In this document: positions 1 through 6,911 of the stretch, piece by piece | Layout: each line of letters opens with the position of its first letter | Numbering within the stretch: position 1 is the stretch's first letter | From: Anaerohalosphaeraceae bacterium | GTDB taxonomy: Bacteria > Planctomycetota > Phycisphaerae > Sedimentisphaerales > Anaerohalosphaeraceae | NCBI GenBank assembly: GCA_030671565.1 | Contig: DAOVIC010000031.1 | Span: forward strand, 1-12,986 | Length of the DNA stretch: 12,986 nt | Reading direction: 5' to 3' | Position numbers and translations under genes: made by a program | Notes under the pieces: model-generated | Seen by the model: the letters and a program-made list of their open reading frames with translations, nothing else | The model's database searches: none | Told to the model about the DNA's origin: nothing

Positions 1-1756
1 CGGCAACGCGATCGAGCGACTGTTTGAACCCAAACGTTTTATAGGGGATACCCTTTCTTATGTAGGGTGTACCTAAGTGGGGACTTTTGGACACGCCGGC
101 GAAAATATGAACTGTCATGATGGACATGGCGACAACGGCAACTGCGCCGGCGACTCGCCATGGCGTTTTGTTAGCCGAGGCAGCGAGTGAGCGAGCATAT
201 AGAAAACAGATATAGCCCGAAAGCATGGCAGCCGATGCGGTCAGTGGGAGGTAGTACTGCTCGTATGACCGCGGGCTTATCCAGAGGAATGTCATGTCGA
301 GAAGCCACCATACTATGAAAAGAATAACAATCTGATCCGGGGCAGCTGCTGCTTTTAGTTTACCTGCCGTTCGCAGGACACCTCTTGCGGCGGCTGCGAT
401 GACAGAAGCCAGTGCGATAGAGATAGGCAATATCAGAAGCAGGTAGAAACGGAATACTTTTTTGCTTTGTTCCTTAAAGCCAAGCTGCTGCCGGCTTGCG
501 CCTGTATAACCGGAATCGTCTAACGCCCTGCTGACAACATCGCTTACGGTGTCGTATCCTCTTTCGAGTATTCCCAGTGGATAACGGACAAATTTCAAGG
601 GGTATTTGACGAATGGAACGCTTTTGAGGTAATAGGCGAGTTCGCCGCCGGTCTTTAGGTTATCCTTTTCAAGGCCCTTGTACCATGCCATGTAACCCTG
701 CTCTTCGATGATCTGCTGATGTGCTTTTACGTCCTTGCTGTCAATTTCGACGCCGCTAACGATGAAACTGTGGAAGTATACCATGCAGGAAATGAAAACG
801 ACGGCGATCAGTGAAACGCCGGGTATCCATATGCGGCGGCGGACGTGGAGGAGTTCATGAAACATCGATTTGATCTGGAAGTTTTTGCAGAGACGTATTA
901 CAAAGTAGATCACAGAGAAAAATATAAGGAGCTTAACAGACATGGCAAGCAGGCTGCATGGCAGTGTGTTGCGGAACCATGCGATGCTGTCTTGCCATAT
1001 ATAAAACGAAATCAGCGGTGCGATCCCTATCAGGGCTCCTGCGATGATCAATATTGCGTCGTTGCGAATTGTTCTCCATGGACGTGTTCTGAAAATGCCT
1101 TTGGCGACCAGGCAAAGAGCGATCGCAACGATGACGGAAGCACCGGTCGGTTTGAAATAGTAGATGTTTATCGCTGCTGCACCTGTGAGAATTGCCCAGA
1201 ACGCCCTGCCGCCGACCATTCTCATAACAAAGCAGCTTGCGGCGATCACCATAAAAGCGATCATGTACTGTTCTTTAACATTTCCGAATTTTGCGATCAG
1301 CGGAGCCGAGAGAAAAAGTGAGGCTATGATGACCCCGACCGAGGCGGCAAGGGATCCAAAAAGTTTTCTCATCGCAAAGAACATCAGCAAGATCGCCGTA
1401 ATCTGCAAAAGCATCTGAATAATTACAGGGCCTGTTTCGCTGTAGCCGAAAATCGCGACACCGATGAAATTCACCAGAAGCGTTCCCGGATGAGCTGATG
1501 GTTTTTCATCTATACCAAATTTTGCACCTTCGAAGATGTGTCTTGCTGAATAGACGTAAGCGCCGCTGTCGAAGGGGCCGGGCGTGTTGAATTCTATGTA
1601 CTTACCCATAGCAAAAGGGATAAGGGCAAGTGCGATCACTGTTATGGCAAGTGCAATTTTTTTGTATTTTGTCAAATCGGCCTGGCTGGATGCAGATCGT
1701 GTCTTTGCCGGTCTTTGGCGGTCCTGCTGGGGCGAACGTCTTTTTCTTTTGGCCAT
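1..1756 (-). CDS. GT39/ArnT-like polytopic membrane glycosyltransferase, C-terminus cut by window edge
   Basis: Reading the minus strand from the ATG at 1754-1756 gives 585 uninterrupted codons that run off the left edge, so the C-terminus is missing. The N-terminus is very basic (MAKRKRRSPQQ...), followed by a first membrane helix at about residues 33-50. Next comes an acidic first loop with FDSGAYVYSAR (Asp63), matching the Asp-containing first periplasmic loop of GT-C enzymes of the PMT/ArnT type. Many hydrophobic helices follow (about 92-130, 138-180, 185-220, 233-255, 267-288, 310-330, 436-460, 475-495, 503-523, 535-553). ISPRSYEQYYLPL (493-505) resembles the Arg/Tyr/Leu-Pro segment late in GT39 proteins. 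Such enzymes move a sugar from a polyprenyl-phosphate donor onto lipid or protein outside the membrane. The GT2 gene 104 bp upstream would supply the donor. The Shine-Dalgarno sequence is weak. The acceptor cannot be told. GT-C membership is fairly sure; the exact family is less so. Confidence 0.78.
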   Translation of the reverse strand, partial: MAKRKRRSPQQDRQRPAKTRSASSQADLTKYKKIALAITVIALALIPFAMGKYIEFNTPGPFDSGAYVYSARHIFEGAKFGIDEKPSAHPGTLLVNFIGVAIFGYSETGPVIIQMLLQITAILLMFFAMRKLFGSLAASVGVIIASLFLSAPLIAKFGNVKEQYMIAFMVIAASCFVMRMVGGRAFWAILTGAAAINIYYFKPTGASVIVAIALCLVAKGIFRTRPWRTIRNDAILIIAGALIGIAPLISFYIWQDSIAWFRNTLPCSLLAMSVKLLIFFSVIYFVIRLCKNFQIKSMFHELLHVRRRIWIPGVSLIAVVFISCMVYFHSFIVSGVEIDSKDVKAHQQIIEEQGYMAWYKGLEKDNLKTGGELAYYLKSVPFVKYPLKFVRYPLGILERGYDTVSDVVSRALDDSGYTGASRQQLGFKEQSKKVFRFYLLLILPISIALASVIAAAARGVLRTAGKLKAAAAPDQIVILFIVWWLLDMTFLWISPRSYEQYYLPLTASAAMLSGYICFLYARSLAASANKTPWRVAGAVAVVAMSIMTVHIFAGVSKSPHLGTPYIRKGIPYKTFGFKQSLDRVA

Positions 1757-1780
1757 ATATCACAATTCCGCGGGTATTAT

Positions 1781-1803
1781 GGAAACCTCTAAAAATTCAT
1801 TTT
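1781..1803. repeat. 23-bp direct repeat, copy 1
   Basis: This copy matches 2954-2976 at 22 of 23 positions, in the same orientation, with the 20-bp core AACCTCTAAAAATTCATTTT identical. It lies in the 104-bp gap between the two minus-strand glycosyltransferase genes, 25 bp upstream of the GT39 start. Read on the minus strand it contains ATG-AAT-TTT-TAG followed by AGAGG. No flanking similarity extends the match. It could be a regulatory element or part of a dispersed repeat. Confidence 0.6.
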
Positions 1804-1860
1804 ACGATATGCTTACGACAAGATAAACTATCGGTTCGCAAAACTACGTTCGATACGCTG

Positions 1861-2850
1861 TCAGGCGTTGTCTTCTTCGTCGTCTTCTTCGTCGCCTGCC
1901 TGGAGTATCCTGTCGATCACATATATCTGCCTTCCCTGAGACTCGTGGTAGGTTCTTACGAGCAATTCGGCAAGTAAGCCCATGAGTATAAACTGAATCG
2001 AGGCGATAACCAGCAATCCCGTCAAGAACAAGAGCGGATTGCGGTTCATTGACAAACCTACAACAAACTTATGATAGAGAACCATTATGCCGGAAACAAA
2101 AGCCCCAAGAATACTCAGGACGCCAAGGCCCCCAAAGACATAAATTGGTTTTGTAGAAAAAGATGCCAGAAATTTGATGGTCATGAGATCTAAAATAACC
2201 TTGAAAGTTCTGTTGAGTCCGTATTTTGTTGCCCCTGTAGTCCTTGGCCTGTGGTTTACGACCATCTCGGCGACATTTTCTCCCCCCCAACTTGCCAGTG
2301 CCGGTATAAATCTGTGCATCTCACCGTAAAGCTTGATCTCCCTGATCGATTCCCATCGATATGCTTTTAGAGTGCATCCGAAATCGTGAAGCTTAACACC
2401 TGTGATCCTGGCGATGATCCAGTTTGCGACCCTTGAAGGGAGTTTTCTTGTTACTACATTGTCGTGCCTTTTTCTCCGCCAGCCGCTTACTATATCGTAA
2501 CCTTCGTTGAGTTTTTTTATCAGCCTGGGGATATCTGCCGGGTCATTCTGCCCGTCGGCATCGAGTGGTATAACGATCGAACCTCGACAGTGCTCAAAAC
2601 CTGCTGCCAGAGCGGCGGTCTGCCCAAAATTCTTGCGGAATCTTATTACACGAACCTTTGGGTCATTCTTGCGTATTTGCGTAAGAACGTTGAATGTATT
2701 ATCAGAGCTTCCGTCGTCAATGAATATGATCTCATAGTCAAACTTGTTTGAAAGTGTCTCGTTAAGCTCATCATAAAGATTTTCGAGACTTTCCTGTTCG
2801 TTATATGCCGGAACAATAACGGACAGTTCAACGGTTCTATCGTCGGCCAT
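1861..2850 (-). CDS. Family 2 glycosyltransferase, polyprenyl-phosphate sugar synthase type (ArnC/GtrB/DPM1-like)
   Basis: This 329-residue protein has a GT-A fold. It opens with SVIVPAYNEQES (10-21), followed by the nucleotide-binding DDGSSDNT (45-52). The DXD-type metal site DADGQND is at 97-103, and HDFGCTLKAYRWE (155-167) is typical of the ArnC/GtrB group. Two membrane helices follow at about 235-258 and 272-297, the hallmark of membrane-anchored undecaprenyl-phosphate glycosyltransferases. Length is normal for the family (about 310-340). The family transfers a sugar from a nucleotide donor to undecaprenyl phosphate on the cytoplasmic face; the sugar cannot be read from the sequence. The start is supported by GGGAG (2857-2861 on the minus strand), 6 bases before the ATG. 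The last dozen residues are almost all acidic (EEDDEED), which I do not recognise as a family trait. The GT39-like gene downstream is the likely user of the product. Confidence 0.9.
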   Translation of the reverse strand: MADDRTVELSVIVPAYNEQESLENLYDELNETLSNKFDYEIIFIDDGSSDNTFNVLTQIRKNDPKVRVIRFRKNFGQTAALAAGFEHCRGSIVIPLDADGQNDPADIPRLIKKLNEGYDIVSGWRRKRHDNVVTRKLPSRVANWIIARITGVKLHDFGCTLKAYRWESIREIKLYGEMHRFIPALASWGGENVAEMVVNHRPRTTGATKYGLNRTFKVILDLMTIKFLASFSTKPIYVFGGLGVLSILGAFVSGIMVLYHKFVVGLSMNRNPLLFLTGLLVIASIQFILMGLLAELLVRTYHESQGRQIYVIDRILQAGDEEDDEEDNA

Positions 2851-2902
2851 GGTAGGCTCCCAGGCAAGTATCGCCTAAATCAAAATAAAAATACGTAAAA
2901 CG

Positions 2903-2931
2903 ATTATACTCTTAAGGTTAGTAAATTCTAA
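2903..2931 (-). promoter_or_regulatory. Candidate promoter for the glycosyltransferase pair
   Basis: On the minus strand a perfect TATAAT lies at 2903-2908. A poor -35 (TTAGAA at 2926-2931, 3 of 6 matches) sits 17 bp upstream. Transcription would start near 2895 and leave a leader of about 45 bases before the GT2 start. A short inverted repeat, GTTAG (2917-2921) and CTAAC (2928-2932), overlaps the spacer and -35. The -10 is convincing and the -35 is not. Confidence 0.4.
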
Positions 2932-2953
2932 CTATAAACCAATGTACTGTAAA

Positions 2954-2976
2954 GGGAACCTCTAAAAATTCATTTT
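2954..2976. repeat. 23-bp direct repeat, copy 2
   Basis: Partner of the repeat at 1781-1803, differing at one base (2956). It lies in the divergent intergenic region, upstream of the candidate minus-strand promoter and about 104 bp from the GT2 start. The two copies therefore flank the GT2 gene in the same orientation, 1173 bp apart. I found no further copy in this window. Confidence 0.6.
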
Positions 2977-3013
2977 GCCGCTCAAAAGCAATTATTAGAG
3001 CTACCCTAAAGAC

Positions 3014-3040
3014 ATAACCGTTTTAAGCCGAAAAGGTTAT
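3014..3040. promoter_or_regulatory. Inverted repeat abutting the -35 of the plus-strand promoter
   Basis: ATAACC (3014-3019) pairs with GGTTAT (3035-3040). After a single unpaired G, TTTT (3021-3024) pairs with AAAA (3031-3034), leaving the loop AAGCCG. No T-run follows on the plus strand, so it does not look like a terminator for either gene. Its last base is the first base of the candidate -35, which suits an operator. This role is inferred from position only. Confidence 0.35.
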
Positions 3041-3068
3041 TGATAGTCATCAGAACACCTGCTAGACT
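3040..3068 (+). promoter_or_regulatory. Candidate sigma70-type promoter for the DUF1573/cytochrome genes
   Basis: TTGATA (3040-3045, 5 of 6 consensus matches) and TAGACT (3063-3068, 4 of 6) are separated by exactly 17 bp. Transcription would start near 3075. That leaves a leader of about 54 bases to the ATG at 3129 but under 10 bases to the upstream ATG at 3084, which supports the later start. No experimental support is available from sequence alone. Confidence 0.45.
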
Positions 3069-3119
3069 ACTAATATCGGCAAAATGGGTGCTAAGATTAT
3101 TCATAATTACAGTGATATG

Positions 3120-3123
3120 AGGA
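3120..3123 (+). promoter_or_regulatory. Ribosome binding site that favours the ATG at 3129
   Basis: AGGA lies 5 bases before the ATG at 3129. Neither of the in-frame upstream ATGs at 3084 and 3117 has a purine-rich Shine-Dalgarno-like element at suitable distance. The start at 3129 also gives a signal peptide of ordinary length. Confidence 0.5.
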
Positions 3124-3128
3124 AAAAA

Positions 3129-4256
3129 ATGAGAGAATTTGGAAAAATTACCCTTTTATTGACCGCAATATTGACTGTTTGTGTTCTGGCCGGTTGTCAG
3201 GAAGGTGAGGAGCGTTCACGGGTTGTTACCGCTGATAAGGCAGAAGATGGACGCATAAAATCGGGTGTTGAAGTTAGCAAAACTGAAAAAACTTCAAAAC
3301 AAACGGCAGGTCAAGGCAAAGCCATGATCAAAGTTGAAAACCCGGTGATCGACTTTGGTAAGCTAAGCCCGAAGGATAAGGTCAGGGGAAAATTTAAATT
3401 CACGAATAGCGGCACGGGAACTCTTCAGATAAAAAATATTAAAAGCTCCTGCGGCTGTGCCGTGATAAATCAAGCAAAGATGAAAAAGACCTACGAGCCC
3501 GGCGAAATGGGTTCGTTTGACATAACGTACACAGCGGATCCTGACCCTGGTTCGGTAGTAAAGAATATTACTATTTACAGCAATGCGATCGGAAAACCGG
3601 CTTTTGCTTGCCGGATCAAAGCTTTTATAGAGACAGCGGTGAGTAAATCCCCTGAAAAATTTAATCTTTCACTAAGAGCCGAAAACGGTGGGTTAGGGCC
3701 GATCAAACTGAAAAGTAACGATGGGCAGGCATTCAAGATCCTCGGCTTTTCATCGACAAGAAATGGTATACGGGCTAGTTTCGATCCTAATATCGAAGCC
3801 GAAGAATTCGTGATCCATCCAAAGGTCGATCTTACAAAGTTCACCGGCAAAATACTTGGAGGCGTCATAAATATAACTCTTTCGCATCCTAAAGCCAAGT
3901 CGGTGAAGATAAGCTACTCCATCAAACCTCTGTGGGCGACAAGTCCTTCAAAATTTCTTGTAATGGACGCCGAACGCGGGACGGTTAGCCAAAGGGGTCT
4001 GTTTATCAAAAGTAACTACGGAGAGAAGGTCGAGATCGAGTCTGTAAAATCGCAAAAAGATATGCTCAGGGTTGTTTCGCAGAAAGAAGACGGCAACAGT
4101 GTACGGATGAATATTGAGATAAAAGTGCCAACGATCGAAGAATACGGGCAACGATTTTTAAAAGATACACTTGAAATAAAGCTCAAAACCGGGGATGTGT
4201 TAAGGGTAGACTGCGCGATATATCCCAAGAGAGAACAAGTTCGCAACAATAAATGA
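3129..4256 (+). CDS. DUF1573-containing lipoprotein
   Basis: From the ATG at 3129 the product has 375 residues; in-frame ATGs at 3084 and 3117 would add 15 or 4. The N-terminus is a lipoprotein signal: MREFGK, a hydrophobic stretch, then LAGC with the lipidated Cys at residue 23. A polar, Lys/Glu/Thr-rich spacer follows. Residues about 67-167 match DUF1573: a VENPVIDFGKL opening, then KFKFTNSGTGTLQI, SSCGC (Cys108, Cys110), and a strand ending in ITIYSN. Two more beta-rich stretches (about 173-270 and 271-367) look like further Ig-like domains, one ending in LWATSP. DUF1573 proteins are envelope beta-sandwich proteins without an assigned activity, so no function is claimed. The TGA stop overlaps the ATG of the next gene (ATGA, 4253-4256), implying coupled translation with the tetrahaem lipoprotein. 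The next residue after the Cys is Gln, not Asp. Confidence 0.85.
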   Translation: MREFGKITLLLTAILTVCVLAGCQEGEERSRVVTADKAEDGRIKSGVEVSKTEKTSKQTAGQGKAMIKVENPVIDFGKLSPKDKVRGKFKFTNSGTGTLQIKNIKSSCGCAVINQAKMKKTYEPGEMGSFDITYTADPDPGSVVKNITIYSNAIGKPAFACRIKAFIETAVSKSPEKFNLSLRAENGGLGPIKLKSNDGQAFKILGFSSTRNGIRASFDPNIEAEEFVIHPKVDLTKFTGKILGGVINITLSHPKAKSVKISYSIKPLWATSPSKFLVMDAERGTVSQRGLFIKSNYGEKVEIESVKSQKDMLRVVSQKEDGNSVRMNIEIKVPTIEEYGQRFLKDTLEIKLKTGDVLRVDCAIYPKREQVRNNK

Positions 4257-5665
4257 GACCTATTCTGGCCGATCGTATGACTATGATACGTTCTATCCTC
4301 GTGGTTTGCGTGGTTTGCATCTGTATCGGATGCATTGACAATTCCAGCAAATCAAATACGCCCGATCAAATGCCCAGCGACAAGGGACAGGTGGACAGTG
4401 CACCAGTATCTCAACAAGCCGACAGTGCCGGGGAGGTTGTAATTTTCCTTACCGGTGAAACGCTGGGACAGCTGAAGCCCTGCGGATGTACTGCCGATCA
4501 GCTTGGCGGATTCGAAAAGCGGAAAACAGTGCTGGACAGCGTCGATAGTAAGAGACGGCTTGTGCTGGATACGGGAAATTTGATAAAAGGCGAGAGCGAG
4601 CAGGACCTTTTGAAATATGATATCATAATCCAGGCGCTGTCTATGCTTGATTACGATGCGGTCAATTTCAATGCGAGGGATGTTGAGATCGCCAGAAATC
4701 GTTTTGGTCTTGAAAATATGCCGTTTGCGGTAATCAGCGGTTCCGATGACACGGGTCAGGTAAAACCTACTTATACCAAAACATTTAGGGCCGATGGAAA
4801 CGTTTTGCAAGTTACGGTCGCTTCTATAATATCAGATGAGATTGCATCGGGCGAGCTGGAAAAACTGTTTTTATCGGAAGCGGAAACTACTGGTGTGAAC
4901 ATATTGCTTGTTGACAGCTGCGGGGAAAATGTGCTGGAATCGATCGCTCAGTCAGGCGGATTTGTTGATGTAGTTGTCTGCCCGTTCGGCAGCGATGAGC
5001 CGGAGATCGTCAAGCAAAACGGGGATAAGCCTCTTGTAATTTCGGCCGGTCGGCTTGGCAAGTATGTCGGCAAATTGAACGTAAAATTGTCGGAGGGGAA
5101 ACCGAAGCTTAGCTATGAAAAGATCGCCATCGATGAATCTCTGAGTGAGGATGACGCACTGGCGCAGCTATACGGTACTTATCAACAAATCCTTAAGGAT
5201 GACAACTACCTGGCAAAAGTCCACAAGGTCAGCTTGCCGGGTGATTTGAAATATGCCGGGTCCGATAAATGTCAGCTTTGCCACGATTATAATTACACGG
5301 AATGGTCAAAGCTGAAACACGCTCACGCATACCAGACGCTCGTCGATATAGACGCACAATACGACCCGGAATGCATTTCCTGCCATGTTGTCGGGCTTGG
5401 ATACGAGAGCGGTTTTCACAATGAAAACAGCCCTAAAGGGCTTCGCAATGTCGGCTGTGAAACCTGTCACGGGCCGAGATCGCAACATATCGAAGATGCA
5501 CTAAATGGCGATATCAGCACTAAAAAAACCGAACCAATTGCTTCGGTTTCATGTATAGAATGCCATACATCTGAGCACAGCCCGGATTATCAGGGCGATA
5601 TTGGGGGATATTGGGGAAAAATAGTTCACTGGAAGGAACCAAAACAGAACTCGCCTGTCAAATAA
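4253..5665 (+). CDS. Lipoprotein with degenerate metallophosphatase-like domain fused to a four-haem cytochrome c554-like domain
   Basis: This 470-residue protein starts with a lipoprotein signal (VVCVVCICIGC, lipidated Cys27). Residues about 60-290 follow the layout of the 5'-nucleotidase/metallophosphatase fold: VVIFLTGETLGQLKPCGC (62-79), LGGFEKR (84-90), LVLDTGNLIKG (103-113), ALSMLDYDAVNFNARDVE (128-145). The usual ligand positions (D-x-H, GD, GNHE) read as TGE, TGN and NARD, so phosphatase activity looks lost. Residues about 335-445 carry four CXXCH haem c motifs at 340-344, 374-378, 402-406 and 434-438, as in cytochrome c554-like proteins. The likely role is periplasmic or surface electron transfer, with partner unknown. 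No Shine-Dalgarno precedes the ATG, which overlaps the upstream stop, so translation is probably coupled to the DUF1573 gene. ATGs at 4277 and 4283 are alternatives; the latter gives a more usual short signal peptide. Confidence 0.85.
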   Translation: MRPILADRMTMIRSILVVCVVCICIGCIDNSSKSNTPDQMPSDKGQVDSAPVSQQADSAGEVVIFLTGETLGQLKPCGCTADQLGGFEKRKTVLDSVDSKRRLVLDTGNLIKGESEQDLLKYDIIIQALSMLDYDAVNFNARDVEIARNRFGLENMPFAVISGSDDTGQVKPTYTKTFRADGNVLQVTVASIISDEIASGELEKLFLSEAETTGVNILLVDSCGENVLESIAQSGGFVDVVVCPFGSDEPEIVKQNGDKPLVISAGRLGKYVGKLNVKLSEGKPKLSYEKIAIDESLSEDDALAQLYGTYQQILKDDNYLAKVHKVSLPGDLKYAGSDKCQLCHDYNYTEWSKLKHAHAYQTLVDIDAQYDPECISCHVVGLGYESGFHNENSPKGLRNVGCETCHGPRSQHIEDALNGDISTKKTEPIASVSCIECHTSEHSPDYQGDIGGYWGKIVHWKEPKQNSPVK

Positions 5666-5775
5666 GTATGGCAAATTGTCAGTTCTGTAGGTTAAGGCTC
5701 CACTCGTAGATTCCGATATGAATGGTGGATTTATCTATTCTAGACGTGCGGACCAATAAGGGTCTGGGGTAAACA

Positions 5776-6693
5776 ATGCTTAAGCTCGTAAAAGCGGTTT
5801 CGGTTCTAGTAGTGTTATTGGCTGCTGTGACGGTTGCCACCGTGGGGTATTTCATGGTGTTCGGCAACGATGCGGGACGTCAGCGCGGAGAATTTCTGAG
5901 TAAAAAGAGCACAATTGAAGCTTTCCGGGATTTAATTGACGCAATGCCTGAAGCCGAAATACAGATATCCCCGCTTGTTGAACAGGCTCATATTCTGGCG
6001 TTGAGGATCGACCCGCCGCCCCCGCCACCATCAGCAGAAAAAATTGAGCGTGCTGAAAAGTCCCAAGCCAAAAAACCGGTGAAACCAACTATCGCACCCC
6101 CATCGACACCGGTTAATGTACGATTCAATCTGCTTGCCACTTGTCAGTATACCGATCATCCGGAGAAATCGCTTGCACTTATGGATCTGTCGGCCAAGGG
6201 GCATAAGTGGGTACGTGAGGGTGACAGCATCGAACACCTCACTGTAAACCGGATCAATGACGGCAGTATTGTTCTTTACCAGGGAACAAGAGAACACAGC
6301 GTTCTGGAAGTTCCAAAAGAGCCGACCAGTTCGCTGCTTAAGGTGCCGACAGCAAAAGTTTCCGATAACAGAGAAAGCGCAGCTGCAGTCGAACATATTG
6401 AGAAGTCCTCGCCGGATGTGGATGCTTCATACCGTCCGTTGCGTACTTCGGCCTATCGAGAACGTAAGCTGCCTGAAAGGCCCTCTGCTGAGGAACAGGC
6501 GGCAATGCAGAAGGACAGCAAGACTAAAATGAAAGAGATGATCCAAGAAGTCGAAGCCGGTCCTACTGACAAGGAACAGGCGGAGGCTCTGGCGACAATG
6601 GCTGAAATTCTGAAATTCCTCGAAGAGAGTACCGCGGAAATCGAGAGAGCTGAGAAGAGTGCGGACAAAAAATCTAATGAAAAGAACAAATAA
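5776..6693 (+). CDS. GspC-like type II secretion inner-membrane protein
   Basis: The 305-residue product has a short basic start and one membrane helix (about 7-30), so it is bitopic with a periplasmic body. A helical stretch follows, then a six-proline run (80-85) and a Lys/Pro-rich linker. Residues about 116-178 form a small beta domain: NLLATCQYTDHPEKSLALMD, then REGDSIEHLTVNRINDGSIVLYQG. This matches the HR domain of GspC proteins, where a self-cleared strand pattern with x-G-D-x-I precedes an R/V-I-x-D-x-V strand. The HR domain normally contacts the N0 domain of GspD. The C-terminal 120 residues are charged, with likely coiled coil at 235-300, instead of a PDZ domain. GGGGT (5766-5770) lies 5 bases before the ATG. 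The position just before gspD-gspE-gspF supports the assignment. PilP-like proteins share this fold and are the main alternative. The 110-bp gap upstream holds no clear signal. Confidence 0.68.
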   Translation: MLKLVKAVSVLVVLLAAVTVATVGYFMVFGNDAGRQRGEFLSKKSTIEAFRDLIDAMPEAEIQISPLVEQAHILALRIDPPPPPPSAEKIERAEKSQAKKPVKPTIAPPSTPVNVRFNLLATCQYTDHPEKSLALMDLSAKGHKWVREGDSIEHLTVNRINDGSIVLYQGTREHSVLEVPKEPTSSLLKVPTAKVSDNRESAAAVEHIEKSSPDVDASYRPLRTSAYRERKLPERPSAEEQAAMQKDSKTKMKEMIQEVEAGPTDKEQAEALATMAEILKFLEESTAEIERAEKSADKKSNEKNK

Positions 6694-6727
6694 AACAGCG
6701 GTATGCGATGGTATCAGCCGGATCCTG

Positions 6728-6759
6728 TCCTGCAAACAAGCAGGAGGAAAACCGGTTTT
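6728..6759 (+). promoter_or_regulatory. Hairpin followed by a 12-bp perfect palindrome in the gspC-gspD gap
   Basis: TCCTGC (6728-6733) and GCAGGA (6740-6745) form a perfect 6-bp stem with an AAACAA loop. Immediately after it lies the palindrome AAAACCGGTTTT (6748-6759). The strong Shine-Dalgarno-like AGGAGG (6742-6747) is half buried in the stem. No T-run follows, so a rho-independent terminator is unlikely. The gap (6694-6911) is the longest within the secretion cluster and I recognise no known riboswitch in it. Operator, mRNA structure or chance are all possible. Confidence 0.35.
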
Positions 6760-6901
6760 GGCAAATAGAACTGAAGTGAATGGAAATAAATTGCTTTTGT
6801 CACAATGCTTAACAGGACACGTTCATAGCGGTATGGACGGTATGTATTCCAGTGAGCGACTTTGACAATCGCGTAAATACGGACAGTTAGTACGTCTATA
6901 T

Positions 6902-6905
6902 GGAG
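6902..6905 (+). promoter_or_regulatory. Ribosome binding site that favours the ATG at 6912 for gspD
   Basis: GGAG lies 6 bases before the ATG at 6912. The in-frame ATG at 6900 has no Shine-Dalgarno-like sequence in front of it. Both starts leave the signal peptide intact. Confidence 0.5.
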
Positions 6906-6911
6906 CAAGAT

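Noticed and set aside
845..1418. Plus-strand open frames of 158 and 84 codons
   Set aside because: They lie antisense to the continuous membrane glycosyltransferase frame, which shows clear hydrophobic helices and family motifs. The plus-strand translations look like nothing known.
1584..1977. Plus-strand open frames of 80 and 115 codons
   Set aside because: They overlap the ends of both minus-strand glycosyltransferase genes antisense. The Val/Phe-rich tail is the complement of the acidic GT2 C-terminus.
5666..5775. Promoter or terminator between the cytochrome and gspC-like genes
   Set aside because: TTGTCA at 5676-5681 has no -10 at proper spacing, and the only inverted repeat (TCCAC/GTGGA) has a 21-base loop.
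6659..6865. 68-codon plus-strand frame at the gspC-gspD gap
   Set aside because: The ATG lies within the end of the GspC-like gene without a ribosome binding site, and the product resembles nothing known. Only its last 35 codons, after AGGAGG, are kept as a speculative finding.
6862..6892. Promoter with perfect TTGACA before gspD
   Set aside because: No hexamer resembling TATAAT sits 16-18 bp downstream (CAGTTA, AGTTAG, GTTAGT), so I do not list it as a promoter.
6694..6911. Possible cyclic-di-GMP (GEMM) or other riboswitch
   Set aside because: The gap was scanned because secretion genes are sometimes under such control. The conserved GEMM core and paired stems were not found.
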